From contig NZ_JAMLJJ010000001.1 of NCBI RefSeq assembly GCF_023736155.1, positions 62,001 through 126,000 of the forward strand: a stretch of DNA of 64,000 nucleotides, read 5' to 3'. This document shows, piece after piece, positions 8,834-17,533 of the stretch (its first letter is position 1; the number at the start of each line of letters is the position of its first letter). The notes beneath the pieces were generated by a model. That model did not search any database. It saw nothing but the letters and a program-made list of their open reading frames with translations, and was not told the origin of the DNA. The stretch is from Larsenimonas salina (lineage in GTDB: Bacteria > Pseudomonadota > Gammaproteobacteria > Pseudomonadales > Halomonadaceae). Both the position numbers and the translations under genes were made by a program.

Positions 8834-10363
8834 ATGTTCCGTGCCCATTCACTTTTTCGCAACGCGTTGACGTTACCGGTCATGGCGCTGTCAGTGGCGA
8901 TGCTTGCCGGCTGCCAGCAGGACGAGGCCGATGAGGCTAAAACCGAGGCCCAGGCGGATCAGCGCATTCGGGTGGCCATGCTTCAACCGCCGCGCTCCGG
9001 ACTCAACCCCTTGACCGACGACGCCTTCAAGCTCTCGCGCTGGAGCACAGCGGAAACCTTGGTGCGTCTTAACAAGCAGGGCGAGCCGCAGCCGTTTCTG
9101 TCGACGAACTGGACGCAGGTCGACCCGAACACCTGGCGGTTCGAGCTTCGAGACAATGCGCGCTTCCATGACGGTACGCCGCTGACCGCCAAGCAGGCGG
9201 TCGTTGCCTTGAGAAAGGCCATCAATGCCTCGCCCAAGCCGCGCATTCTCGACGGTGTGTCGATGCAGGTCGAGGCTGACGGCGACAACGCCGTGATCGT
9301 TCATACCGAAGACGCAGACCCGCTTGTGCCCAATCGGTTGTCCAGTCCGCAGCTCGCGATTCTTGCGGCCAAGGCCTATGGCGATGACGGTCGTGTCAAC
9401 CCGATCGAGGCGGGTACGGGACCGTTCGTTTTAAAGGAAATCAATGGCACTCAAAGCGCGCGGCTTGATCGGTTTGACGGCTACTGGGGCGATACGGCGA
9501 AGCTTTCTGGCATCGATGCCGATTACGTGCCGGATGGCACGGCGCGCGGGGCGGCGCTTCGCACCGGGGAAGCCGATGTGGTCGAGGCGGTGCCGGTCTC
9601 GCAAGTGGCGCTGATCGATCAGGAACTGGTGCATGAGGTGCCGATGCCGCGCACCAACACGCTTTACCTCAATACCGAATCCGGTCCGTTCACGTCGCCG
9701 GAAATGCGCGCCGCGGCGCGGGAAGCGCTCGACCGGGCGGCGATCGTTCGTACTGTCTATGAAGGTCGCGCCGATGAGGCCAAGGGACTGCTTGGCCCGG
9801 CGCTTGACTGGGCGGATGGCTTGCGCACGCCCATCGAGCGGCCACAGGCGGCGGCTCCAGACGGCGCGCAGATCACGCTGGGCACCTTTACCGACCGGGC
9901 GGAGCTGCCGGAAGTGGCGGTTCTTCTGGAGCAGCAGCTCGAGGCGGCCGGGTTCGAGGTTCAACAGGAAGTGCGGCAGTACGCTCATATCGAATCGGAC
10001 ATGCTGGCCGGCAAGTTCGATGCGTTCATTCTCTCGCGCGCCACCATGCTCGATTCAGGCGACCCGGTGGCGTACATGTACAGTGATTTTGCCTGTGACG
10101 GCTCGTTCAACATTGCGCAGCTGTGCGATCCGCGCGTTGATGCCGCGCTCGAGCGCGCCGCCGACCTGACGCCAGGTCCGGAGCGGCGCCAGGCCATCAT
10201 CGAGGCTGAGGCGGCCATTCTTGCAACCGATGCGGCCGTACCGATGCTGCATGAGCGGGTGATTCAGGGCGAGGCAAGGCGTGTCCGCGGCGCGGTACGT
10301 GACCCGCGTGAGCGCGAGCTGATCAACGAGCACACTCGGTTTGTCGATAATGGCTCCGACTGA
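8834..10363 (+). CDS. Substrate-binding lipoprotein of the ABC importer (SBP_bac_5 class)
   Basis: Periplasmic lipid-anchored receptor delivering substrate to the fused permease. The 509-residue product has a signal peptide ending in the lipobox MLAGC (Cys about residue 27), then the family-5 binding-protein pattern: LNPLTDDAFKLSRWSTAETL, PNTWRFELRDNARFHDGTPL, GTGPFVLKEI, RLDRFDGYWG and TNTLYLNTESGPF. The ATG at 8834 is preferred because the lipobox then sits correctly; an in-frame ATG at 8783 adds 17 non-signal residues and lacks a ribosome site. Its 3' end overlaps the permease gene by 14 bases. Peptide, nickel, opine or metallophore ligands are all possible in this class; the sequence does not choose. 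Confidence 0.85.
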   Translation: MFRAHSLFRNALTLPVMALSVAMLAGCQQDEADEAKTEAQADQRIRVAMLQPPRSGLNPLTDDAFKLSRWSTAETLVRLNKQGEPQPFLSTNWTQVDPNTWRFELRDNARFHDGTPLTAKQAVVALRKAINASPKPRILDGVSMQVEADGDNAVIVHTEDADPLVPNRLSSPQLAILAAKAYGDDGRVNPIEAGTGPFVLKEINGTQSARLDRFDGYWGDTAKLSGIDADYVPDGTARGAALRTGEADVVEAVPVSQVALIDQELVHEVPMPRTNTLYLNTESGPFTSPEMRAAAREALDRAAIVRTVYEGRADEAKGLLGPALDWADGLRTPIERPQAAAPDGAQITLGTFTDRAELPEVAVLLEQQLEAAGFEVQQEVRQYAHIESDMLAGKFDAFILSRATMLDSGDPVAYMYSDFACDGSFNIAQLCDPRVDAALERAADLTPGPERRQAIIEAEAAILATDAAVPMLHERVIQGEARRVRGAVRDPRERELINEHTRFVDNGSD

Positions 10364-12137
10364 GCAACCGGCACTTGGTATCGAGCCGACGGCGCGCACG
10401 TCGCCCAAGGTGAGGTGGCGGTTTGATGGACGCGCGCTGATTCCGGCGCTGTCCAGGCTCGTGACGCTAGGCGCCGTTGTGGTGCTGGTCGGGCTGCTGC
10501 CGTGGCTGTCCGGCCGGGACCCTGCGCTTAGTATTTTGCGGGCGCGGGCCGGGGATCAGAACCCCACCGAGGAAGCACTGGCCTCGATTCGGGCTCAGCT
10601 TGGCCTCGACATGGGGCCGTTTGAAAAGCTTCAGAGCTGGCTGGTTGGCTTGATGCACGGGGATGCCGGCACCTCCTGGATTTCGGGCGGGCCGGTGCTG
10701 CCTGGCATGCTGAGTGCCGCGCAGGTGTCCCTGGTGCTGATGGCTTCCGCGCTTACGGTCGCGCTGGTAACGACCGTGCTGATTTGTTTACCGGCGATGA
10801 AGCGTGGACTCGAGGGGCGTCCGTCACCGACCTCTGGTGCGGTCGGCGCGGCGATCACCGCCTTGCCGGAGTTTCTGCTGGCCTCCTTGCTGCTCGTGGT
10901 GTTCGCGGCATGGCTTCAGTGGTTGCCGCCTTACGGGTGGGGGGAGATTCGCCACGTGATCCTGCCGGCGTTCGCGCTCGGGCTGCCGGCCGGCGGATTA
11001 TTGGGGCGGCTCTTCAGTGACGCGCTGACCGCGGCCTTTTCAGAGGCCTGGGTCGCGACCTGGCACATGGCTGGTTTCACTCGGCGACATATCGGTCGGG
11101 CCGCGCTCATGCGGACACTTCCAAGTCTCATGCCGCAGGTTGGGCTGGTGATTGTTGGGCTGACCGGTGGGGCCATTGCAGTCGAGCAGGTGTTTTCCAT
11201 TCCAGGGCTTGGCCGGGCAACGCTCGGGGCTGCCTCGGCGCAGGATCTTCCGGCGTTGCAAATGGGCATCTTGATTCTGCTGGGGCTTGCGGTGGTGCTC
11301 GGTGGGGCGGCCAATCTTGGCCGGACGCTTTTGATGGGGCGGGCGCTTCAGGCCGGATCGATGCCGGTGGCTCTGGAGGTTGACCACGCTGGCCGTAGGC
11401 GCTGGGTCGTGCCGGCGCTTGCCGCCACGCTTTTGGTTATCGTGGTAGTTGCCGGGCTCGGACGAGACCCGATGCTCTCAAGTTACCTGCGCCTTCAGCC
11501 ACCAAGTCTTGCGCTGCCGCTCGGGGCTGACGGTACCGGGCGCGATATTTTAGCGCGCATCAGTCACGGAGCGGTGTCGACCATCGGCATGGCACTGGTC
11601 ACGCTTTTGATCACGTTTGTAATCGGGGTGTTGGTCGGGCTCATGCCGCGCGTTGCGGCCGGGCCGATCGAGGTTACCAACGCAACGCCCCCGGTGATCG
11701 CCGGGCTGATCGTGGCCGGCATCATGGGACCCAGCGCGAGCGGGGCGGTGCTTGCCGTGACCGCCGTGACTTGGGCGCCGCTGGCGGCGCATACGTCTGC
11801 GCTGGTGACGGAGGTGATGGGGCAGGCGCACGTTCGAATCACGCCCATGCTTGGGGTTGGCCGGTGCCGGCTCGTCAGCCGCTATCTGTTGCCAGCCGTC
11901 ATTACGCCGGTGTTTCGCCACGCGATGCTGAGACTGCCCGGTACGGCGCTTGCGCTGGCGGCGCTCGGGTTTCTTGGGCTTGGGCCTCGCCCGCCGGAGC
12001 CTGAGTGGGGGCTTTTATTATCAGAAAGCATGCCGTATCTGGAGCGCGCGCCGTGGGCGGTTCTGGTGCCGTCACTGGCGCTGGTGTTGATGTCGGTGCT
12101 GGCGGTGTCCCTGTCTCTGATCGGTCGTCGGCATTAG
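10350..12137 (+). CDS. Fused DppB-DppC-type ABC permease
   Basis: Inner-membrane channel of the importer encoded as a single 595-residue chain, where the family normally uses two proteins. Residues ~25-330 are DppB-like: SGRDPALSILRARAG, then IRAQLGLDMGPFEKLQSWL and GDAGTSWISGGPV, an EAA-type loop near AWVATWHMAGFTRRH and the closing SIPGLGRATLGAA. Residues ~350-595 are DppC-like: LPLGADGTGRDILARISHG, a second loop (MLGVGRCRLVSRYLLPAV) and LGFLGLGPRPPEPEWG. Both halves keep several hydrophobic segments, so neither looks degenerate. The ATG at 10350 overlaps the binding-protein gene; it is the last gene of the operon. Confidence 0.85.
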   Translation: MAPTEQPALGIEPTARTSPKVRWRFDGRALIPALSRLVTLGAVVVLVGLLPWLSGRDPALSILRARAGDQNPTEEALASIRAQLGLDMGPFEKLQSWLVGLMHGDAGTSWISGGPVLPGMLSAAQVSLVLMASALTVALVTTVLICLPAMKRGLEGRPSPTSGAVGAAITALPEFLLASLLLVVFAAWLQWLPPYGWGEIRHVILPAFALGLPAGGLLGRLFSDALTAAFSEAWVATWHMAGFTRRHIGRAALMRTLPSLMPQVGLVIVGLTGGAIAVEQVFSIPGLGRATLGAASAQDLPALQMGILILLGLAVVLGGAANLGRTLLMGRALQAGSMPVALEVDHAGRRRWVVPALAATLLVIVVVAGLGRDPMLSSYLRLQPPSLALPLGADGTGRDILARISHGAVSTIGMALVTLLITFVIGVLVGLMPRVAAGPIEVTNATPPVIAGLIVAGIMGPSASGAVLAVTAVTWAPLAAHTSALVTEVMGQAHVRITPMLGVGRCRLVSRYLLPAVITPVFRHAMLRLPGTALALAALGFLGLGPRPPEPEWGLLLSESMPYLERAPWAVLVPSLALVLMSVLAVSLSLIGRRH

Positions 12138-12508
12138 AGTGAGTCGACGCGCAAACGTTGGGCGCGGCTCATGATCCTATCGGCTTTACGCTGAAGCAGT
12201 CACATCGCTCTGGCGGCCTGTGCTGTTTCAGCGTATAACGCCTCCATTGTGCCCCGTGCCCCGTGCGCCTCAAGGCGAGGCGTATTCCGTCATACCGCGT
12301 CCTGCACGTTGAATGGATCGGCATCGTTTGATTCGCCATTGTGGCTATACTTGGATGATCCTCTCGTCGGTCTTTTCGTTTCATCCTGGACGGGTAAGCG
12401 TTATTACTTTGATCTTGGCGCTTGGCTTGAAGGGGGTGCTGCGCACCGGGGTATTGAGGGTGTGTGGTTATTTCAATGTTGTTTTTAAAGAAGGTGGTCC
12501 AGGGGCGT
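12138..12508. other. Gap between importer operon and small ORF
   Basis: No convincing gene. It holds a long imperfect stem-loop (12187-12235), a short GC-rich direct repeat near 12250 (CCCCGTG twice) and a TATACT hexamer at 12346-12351 that could be the -10 of the small downstream ORF, although no good -35 accompanies it. Short GTG-start frames here lack ribosome sites and recognisable content. Confidence 0.5.
12187..12235. other. Long imperfect stem-loop downstream of the importer operon
   Basis: TACGCTGAA (12187-12195) is the exact complement of TTCAGCGTA (12227-12235). The pairing continues inward through a G-T wobble, CAG/CTG, one bulged T and CACA/TGTG, giving about 17 bp around a 14-base loop. 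No T-run follows on either strand. It may end or stabilise the importer transcript, or be part of a small RNA. Confidence 0.5.
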
Positions 12509-12706
12509 ATGTCTCGAGAACATACCTTGTCAGCCAAGGAAAAGTGGGCGCTGGATGCCCAGTTGGGTGAACTGCTTCGAGGAATGGAGCGCACGCAGGA
12601 GACGTCAAGGCATGGGTTTCAGCAGCGCCTTGAGGCGCTGATGGCGCACTATGAGCTGAGCCGGGACGATGTGCTTGGTATCGTGAAGTGGATCGAGTGC
12701 CATTGA
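12509..12706 (+). CDS. Small hypothetical protein
   Basis: I do not recognise this 65-residue product (MSREHTLSAKEKWALDAQLG...). It is rich in charged residues and likely mostly helical, with an N-terminal helix (KEKWALDAQLGELLRGMER), a second amphipathic stretch (FQQRLEALMAHYELSRDDVL) and the end VKWIECH. No signal peptide or membrane segment. The ATG at 12509 has a close AGGGG; in-frame alternatives are GTG 12464 and ATG 12476, which would add 15 or 11 residues. It is convergent with prc and shares a strong bidirectional terminator, which supports a real transcription unit here. Confidence 0.5.
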   Translation: MSREHTLSAKEKWALDAQLGELLRGMERTQETSRHGFQQRLEALMAHYELSRDDVLGIVKWIECH

Positions 12707-12723
12707 TTGGGCGCCGATCAACG

Positions 12724-12755
12724 AAAAAAGCCGCTGACACGTCAGCGGCTTTTTT
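12724..12755. terminator. Bidirectional intrinsic terminator
   Basis: GCCGCTGA and TCAGCGGC pair around a 4-base loop, flanked by A6 on the left and T6 on the right, so it works on both strands. It closes the small ORF (plus) and prc (minus). Confidence 0.92.
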
Positions 12756-12773
12756 GTGAGCCTTCTGTAGGCG

Positions 12774-14816
12774 CTAGTGCTTGAGCAGGGTGCTGTAGTC
12801 AAGCAGGATCGCGGCGCTTTCATTAAGCTCGGCCTGATCGATCGGCGTGTCGTCCTCTTCCTGATCGCGGCTGTCGGTCCAGTCGGCAATTTCTTCAAGG
12901 CCAAGCGCCCGGCGACGCTGATTCTCAAGTGAGAGCTGCTCGGCTTCGCGTGCATTCATTTCCTTCTGCCGCTGTTCCTTGTTGAGGCTGACGGAGTTGG
13001 TCTGTTCGCGCAGCTTCGTGGCAAGCTTGGCTTCCTGTTCCAGGTAGCGGAAGTTGGGGTTGGTGCTGACCCGTTCCTGATGGGCTTTTTTGAGTGCGCT
13101 CAAATAGCGGCTCGGATTGCCGTAACCACGGTAGTTGACCGAGCGGACCGTATCCCAAGGCAGGGCATAGTCGAGTGCGCTTTCACCGATGTCGTTTTTG
13201 TCCACCAGGCTCGGGAAGCTGATGTCCGGCACCACGCCCTTGAGCTGCGTGCTCTTGCCGGTGATGCGGTAGAACTTGGCGCGGGTCATCTTGAGCTCGC
13301 CATGGCTCAGATCCGACAGAGTTTGAACGGTGCCCTTGCCGAACGTCTGGGTGCCGATGACCAGGCCACGGCCGTAATCCTGGATGGCGCCTGCAAAGAT
13401 TTCAGACGCCGAGGCCGACAGTCGATTGACCAGCACCGCAAGCGGTCCGCTATAGGCCACGCCCGGGTCGGTATCGCCGTAGAGACTGATGCGCCCGCGC
13501 GCGTCACGCACCTGCACGGTAGGGCCGCGGTCGATGAACAGGCCGATCATCGAGTTGGCTTCCTGCAGGGCGCCGCCGCCGTCGTTTCGAAGGTCGAGCA
13601 CGATGCCCTGAACGTTCTGGGCCTTCAGTTTGTCGATGAGCTTGTGTACGTCGCGCGTGGTGCTGCGATAGTCCTTCTTGCCGGCCTGCCAGGCTTCGAA
13701 ATCGACGTAAAAGGCGGGCACCTTGATTACGCCGATCTTGACCGGCTGACCGTCACGCTCGAGTGTGATGACCTGACTCTGGGCGGCCTGGTCTTCAAGC
13801 TTGACCGTGTCGCGCTTGATTTCGATCACATGGGTTTGTGTAACGTCCACGGCCTTGGCCGGGATGATCTCAAGGCGAACGGTCGAGCCCTTGGCACCGC
13901 GAATCAGATCAACCACGTCGTCGAGGCGCATGCCGATCACGTTGGTCATGTCGCCGGTCTTGCCCTGGCCGACCGCAACGATACGATCGGCTGGCTTGAG
14001 GTCGCCCGCCTTGTCGGCAGGGCCGCCCGGCACCAGGCTTGCCACCTTGACGTACTCGCCTTCGTTTTGAAGCAGGGCGCCAATGCCTTCCAGCGAGAGT
14101 TTCATCTGGATATCGAACGATTCGCCCTGGCTTGGCGAAAGGTACTCGGTATGCGGGTCGACCGAGCCAGTCGCGGCGCTCATGATGACGCTCAATACAT
14201 CCTCTGAATTGGTCTGCTGAACCCGCTTGAGCTGATTGGTGTAGCGCGATTTGAGCTGTTTGACGATGTCATCATCGGCGGTTTTCGAAAGCGACATGGT
14301 CAGGGCAGAGTTCTTGAGCCGCTTGTCCCAGAGGTGATCAAGGGATTCGGTATCATGGGCCCAGTCACTGTCTTCGCGGTCGATCGCCATGCGCTCAGCG
14401 GTCGAGAAATCAAATGAGGGTTTGTCGTCAAGTGCCTTGATAATGTAGTCAAGGCGCGCTTCAAGCCGCGTCTGGAAGAGGTTGTAAAGCGCGTAGAGCT
14501 CATCGAGGTCGCCCGAATCGATGTCGTCGCCAAAGCTTTGGCGTAGGCCGCTGAAACGGTCGATGTCGCGCTGAAGCAGATAGACGTGTTGCGGGTCAAG
14601 AAGGGTTAGAAGACGCTCGAAGGCCTTTTCCGACCAGGCCTGGTCGAGCGTGACGTCATCGTAGTGACCGTAGCGGAGCGCTTCGCTGACGTCGCGGGCG
14701 GCCTGTCTTTGATCCTCGTCAGGCGTCAGTGCCTGCGAAGCGGCCATGCTTGGAATCGCAACGGCCAGCCAGAGTAGGGCAATAGCCATGTAGTGGGCGA
14801 CTGCACGTGGGGTCAT
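12774..14816 (-). CDS. prc: Tail-specific periplasmic protease Prc/Tsp
   Basis: C-terminal-processing serine protease of the S41 family that degrades periplasmic proteins and, in relatives, controls peptidoglycan hydrolases and anti-sigma factors. The signal peptide is followed by the N-terminal Tsp domain, a PDZ domain (LEGIGALLQNEGEYVKVASL to SLVPGGPADKAGDLKPADRI), and the catalytic core with the Ser of NRLSASASEIF (residue ~469) and the Lys of TFGKGTVQ (~494), then a charged C-terminal DUF3340-like tail. The ATG at 14816 follows AGGAGA and gives a clean signal peptide; the ATG at 14849 is the alternative. Length 680 matches the long Prc type rather than short CtpA. An LbcA-like lipoprotein lies about 7 kb away. 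Confidence 0.93.
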   Translation of the reverse strand: MTPRAVAHYMAIALLWLAVAIPSMAASQALTPDEDQRQAARDVSEALRYGHYDDVTLDQAWSEKAFERLLTLLDPQHVYLLQRDIDRFSGLRQSFGDDIDSGDLDELYALYNLFQTRLEARLDYIIKALDDKPSFDFSTAERMAIDREDSDWAHDTESLDHLWDKRLKNSALTMSLSKTADDDIVKQLKSRYTNQLKRVQQTNSEDVLSVIMSAATGSVDPHTEYLSPSQGESFDIQMKLSLEGIGALLQNEGEYVKVASLVPGGPADKAGDLKPADRIVAVGQGKTGDMTNVIGMRLDDVVDLIRGAKGSTVRLEIIPAKAVDVTQTHVIEIKRDTVKLEDQAAQSQVITLERDGQPVKIGVIKVPAFYVDFEAWQAGKKDYRSTTRDVHKLIDKLKAQNVQGIVLDLRNDGGGALQEANSMIGLFIDRGPTVQVRDARGRISLYGDTDPGVAYSGPLAVLVNRLSASASEIFAGAIQDYGRGLVIGTQTFGKGTVQTLSDLSHGELKMTRAKFYRITGKSTQLKGVVPDISFPSLVDKNDIGESALDYALPWDTVRSVNYRGYGNPSRYLSALKKAHQERVSTNPNFRYLEQEAKLATKLREQTNSVSLNKEQRQKEMNAREAEQLSLENQRRRALGLEEIADWTDSRDQEEDDTPIDQAELNESAAILLDYSTLLKH

Positions 14817-14928
14817 CAATGATGCTCTCCTGGTTTCATGTACACTCATTCCTCAGACGGTTCCTCTTGCTCAATGTCGGGCATCGGCTAATTCATGCAA
14901 CGTTATGCAAAAGATAGAGGCGTTTTTT

Positions 14929-16221
14929 ATGGTTTCAGTTTCCCAGGTACAAGATCAGCTGTGTGAGTTCTTGGACGCATCGCCGACCGCTTGGCACGCC
15001 ACTCGCAACATGACGGACATGCTTGCGCGCTCAGGGTATCAGGCATTGGACGAGCGGTCAGCCTGGACACTAACACCGGGTGGCCGCTATTACGTGACGC
15101 GAAACGACAGCGCAGTGATTGCCTTCCAGGTTCCGACCGGCGAGCTTGACGGGTTTCGTATGATGGGGGCGCATACGGACAGTCCTTGTCTGCGGCTCAA
15201 ATCAGACCCCGTTCAGCGTTCGCGCGACTGGCTGCAGTTCGGAGTCGAAGTCTATGGGGGTGCCTTGCTGGCGCCATGGTTCGATCGTGATCTGGGACTT
15301 GCCGGACGCGTGCATGTGCGGCGCAGCAATGGAAAAGTTGAAGGTATCCTAATTAATACCAATAAGCCAATTGCCATCATACCTTCGCTGGCCATCCATA
15401 TGGACCGAGAGGCCAATCAGAACCGCTCCTTCAATGCTCAGACGCAGATGGCTCCCGTGGTCTGGCAGGGCGCTTTCACCGATGATAACCCCTTGCTGAG
15501 CCTGATAAAGACGCAAGCTGGCACGGATATCGACGCCATTCTCGGGCATGAGCTTTGTCTCTATGACACCCAGCCGGCCGGTCGGATCGGAGGCGAGGAT
15601 GGGCTGATCGCAAGTGCGCGCCTCGACAATCTTCTCTCATGCTTTTGTACGACGTCGGCGATGGCGGCTTTGGAGGGCGATCAGGCGGTGCTCATGGTGG
15701 CCAACGATCATGAAGAGGTGGGCAGTGCCAGTGCCAGCGGCGCCCAAGGGTCATTTCTGCGTGATGTGCTTTCACGACTCAATGAGTCGAGCGTCGGGCG
15801 CGGCGGCAGTGAAGGGTTTGTTCGAATGATTCAGAGCTCGTGCATGGTTTCCTGCGATAACGCGCATGCGCTGCACCCGAACTACCCGGACAAGCACGAC
15901 CGTAACCATGGGCCGGCGATTAACGGTGGACCGGTGATCAAGATCAATGCCAGTCAACGTTATGCGACTAACAGCGCGACCGAGGCGCTGTTCCGTGATG
16001 CCTGCGAACGTGCTGATGTGCCGGTGCAGTCGTTCGTAACGCGCGCGGATATGGGGTGTGGCAGTACCATTGGGCCGATTACGGCAACAGAGCTTGGTAT
16101 TCCAACACTGGACGTCGGGCTATCTCAGTGGGCGATGCACTCGGTGCGTGAGACTACCGGCGCAAGAGATCCGGCGCACCTGATTGCTGCCCTGGGTGCG
16201 TTCTGTACACCGAATGAATGA
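14929..16221 (+). CDS. apeB: M18-family aminopeptidase (ApeB, aspartyl aminopeptidase type)
   Basis: Metalloaminopeptidase removing acidic N-terminal residues, cytoplasmic, two-metal. The 430 residues contain the metal-binding His-Asp in GAHTDSPCLRLK, the Asp in SARLDNLLS, the Glu pair in ANDHEEVGSASASGA, and the C-terminal His in SQWAMHSVRE, the usual M18 order. The ATG at 14929 is chosen because AGAGG lies eight bases upstream; the frame opens at 14905. Divergent from prc and followed by a strong terminator. In this class the protein normally forms large dodecamers. Confidence 0.9.
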   Translation: MVSVSQVQDQLCEFLDASPTAWHATRNMTDMLARSGYQALDERSAWTLTPGGRYYVTRNDSAVIAFQVPTGELDGFRMMGAHTDSPCLRLKSDPVQRSRDWLQFGVEVYGGALLAPWFDRDLGLAGRVHVRRSNGKVEGILINTNKPIAIIPSLAIHMDREANQNRSFNAQTQMAPVVWQGAFTDDNPLLSLIKTQAGTDIDAILGHELCLYDTQPAGRIGGEDGLIASARLDNLLSCFCTTSAMAALEGDQAVLMVANDHEEVGSASASGAQGSFLRDVLSRLNESSVGRGGSEGFVRMIQSSCMVSCDNAHALHPNYPDKHDRNHGPAINGGPVIKINASQRYATNSATEALFRDACERADVPVQSFVTRADMGCGSTIGPITATELGIPTLDVGLSQWAMHSVRETTGARDPAHLIAALGAFCTPNE

Positions 16222-16241
16222 TGAGCCAATTAGTAGGCAAT

Positions 16242-16269
16242 AAAAAACCCGCCAGGAGGCGGGTTTTTT
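16242..16269. terminator. Bidirectional intrinsic terminator
   Basis: CCCGCC and GGCGGG pair around AGGA, flanked by A6 and T6, so it can end apeB on the plus strand and the tRNA-Met on the minus strand. Confidence 0.92.
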
Positions 16270-16275
16270 AAAGCT

Positions 16276-16352
16276 TGGTGGCTACGCCCTGATTCGAACA
16301 GGGGACCCCATCATTATGAGTGATGTGCTCTAACCAGCTGAGCTACGTAGCC
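16276..16352 (-). tRNA. tRNA-Met (CAT), elongator, second copy
   Basis: 77 nt with encoded CCA, base-for-base identical to the tRNA-Met at 6509-6585 but in opposite orientation. Flanking bases on both sides differ, so identity is confined to the gene. Confidence 0.96.
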
Positions 16353-16365
16353 GTAACGGGTGCAG

Positions 16366-16394
16366 ACTATACGGACGCCCCCGTTTCAAGTCAA
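16366..16394 (-). promoter_or_regulatory. Promoter of the second tRNA-Met
   Basis: On the minus strand TTGACT (16394-16389), exactly 17 bases of spacer and TATAGT (16371-16366), close to consensus. It lies between the ychF stop and the tRNA. Confidence 0.8.
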
Positions 16395-16398
16395 GTAC

Positions 16399-17490
16399 TT
16401 AAACGTTGAACCGGAAGTGAATCACGTCGCCGTCCTTGATGATGTAGTCCTTGCCTTCCAGGCGCCATTTGCCCGCTTCCTTGGCGCCGGCTTCGCCGTT
16501 GTAGGCGATGAAATCGGCGTAGGAGACGACCTCGGCGCGAATGAAGCCTTTCTGGAAATCGGTGTGAATCACGCCAGCGCCCTGGGGCGCGGTAGAGCCT
16601 TTCGGGACCGTCCAGGCGCGCACTTCCTTGACGCCTGCGGTGAAGTAGGTCTCGAGCCCAAGCAGGTCATAGCCTGCCCGAATGACGCGATCAAGGCCCG
16701 GCTCGCTCATGCCGAGTTCGTCCAGGAACATGGCGCGCTCATCGTCTTCGAGTTCGGCGATTTCGGACTCGAGCTTGTTGCAGACCGGCACCACGATGGC
16801 GCCTTCTTCTTCGGCAATGCCGCGCACGATGTCGAGGTAGGGGTTGTCGTCGAACCCGTCTTCATTGACGTTGGCGATGTACATGGTCGGCTTCAGGGTC
16901 ATAAAGCCGTAGCTCTTGATGAGCTGAAGTTCATCGGCGGTCAGTGAGAAGCTTCGAAGCGGCTGGCCCTCGGCCAGATGCGGCTGAATCTTTTCAAGCA
17001 CGGCCTTGGTGGCGATGGCGTCCTTGTCGCCGCCCTTGGCGGTGCGTGCAAGGCGCGTAATGCTGCGCTCGGCGCTGTCCAGATCCGCCAGTGCCAACTC
17101 GATGTTGATCGTTTCGATGTCGGCTTTCGGGTCGACCTGGTTGGCCACGTGAATCACGTTGTCATTGTCAAAGCAGCGGACGACATGGGCGATGGCGTCG
17201 GTTTCGCGAATGTTGGCGAGGAACTGGTTACCAAGCCCTTCCCCCTTGGAGGCACCGGCGACCAGCCCGGCGATATCGACGAACTCCATGGTCGTCGGAA
17301 CCACTTTTTCCGGCTTGACGATGGCGGCCAGGGCCTCTTGGCGCGGGTCCGGTACCGGGACGATGCCCGTATTGGGTTCGATGGTGCAGAAGGGGAAGTT
17401 TTCGGCGTCGATGCCGGATTTGGTCAGCGCGTTGAAAAGCGTCGACTTGCCGACGTTCGGTAGTCCGACAATGCCGCAGTTGAAACCCAT
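16399..17490 (-). CDS. ychF: Ribosome-binding ATPase YchF
   Basis: Obg-family P-loop protein (OLA1/YchF subfamily) that hydrolyses ATP and binds the ribosome, linked to translation and oxidative-stress control. At 363 residues it is the family length. The P-loop GLPNVGKST is at residues ~9-17, switch II is [16 protein letters not shown] near residue 70, a coiled-coil domain follows, and the C-terminal TGS domain contains [18 protein letters not shown]. Downstream of pth on the same strand, as in Pseudomonas. The tRNA-Met promoter begins immediately after its stop. Confidence 0.96.
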   Translation of the reverse strand: MGFNCGIVGLPNVGKSTLFNALTKSGIDAENFPFCTIEPNTGIVPVPDPRQEALAAIVKPEKVVPTTMEFVDIAGLVAGASKGEGLGNQFLANIRETDAIAHVVRCFDNDNVIHVANQVDPKADIETINIELALADLDSAERSITRLARTAKGGDKDAIATKAVLEKIQPHLAEGQPLRSFSLTADELQLIKSYGFMTLKPTMYIANVNEDGFDDNPYLDIVRGIAEEEGAIVVPVCNKLESEIAELEDDERAMFLDELGMSEPGLDRVIRAGYDLLGLETYFTAGVKEVRAWTVPKGSTAPQGAGVIHTDFQKGFIRAEVVSYADFIAYNGEAGAKEAGKWRLEGKDYIIKDGDVIHFRFNV

Positions 17491-17533
17491 GGTGTCATCC
17501 TGTCGTTCGAATCGCCTGATGCGATGTGCTGGA

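Noticed and set aside
12249-12488. 79-codon GTG-start frame before the small ORF
   Set aside because: No ribosome site, no conserved-looking content, and overlapping frames of similar length exist in the same stretch.
13080-14207. 375-codon plus-strand open frame opposite prc
   Set aside because: Mirror-frame shadow of a certain gene (prc has signal peptide, PDZ domain and catalytic residues); no ribosome site or motif supports it.
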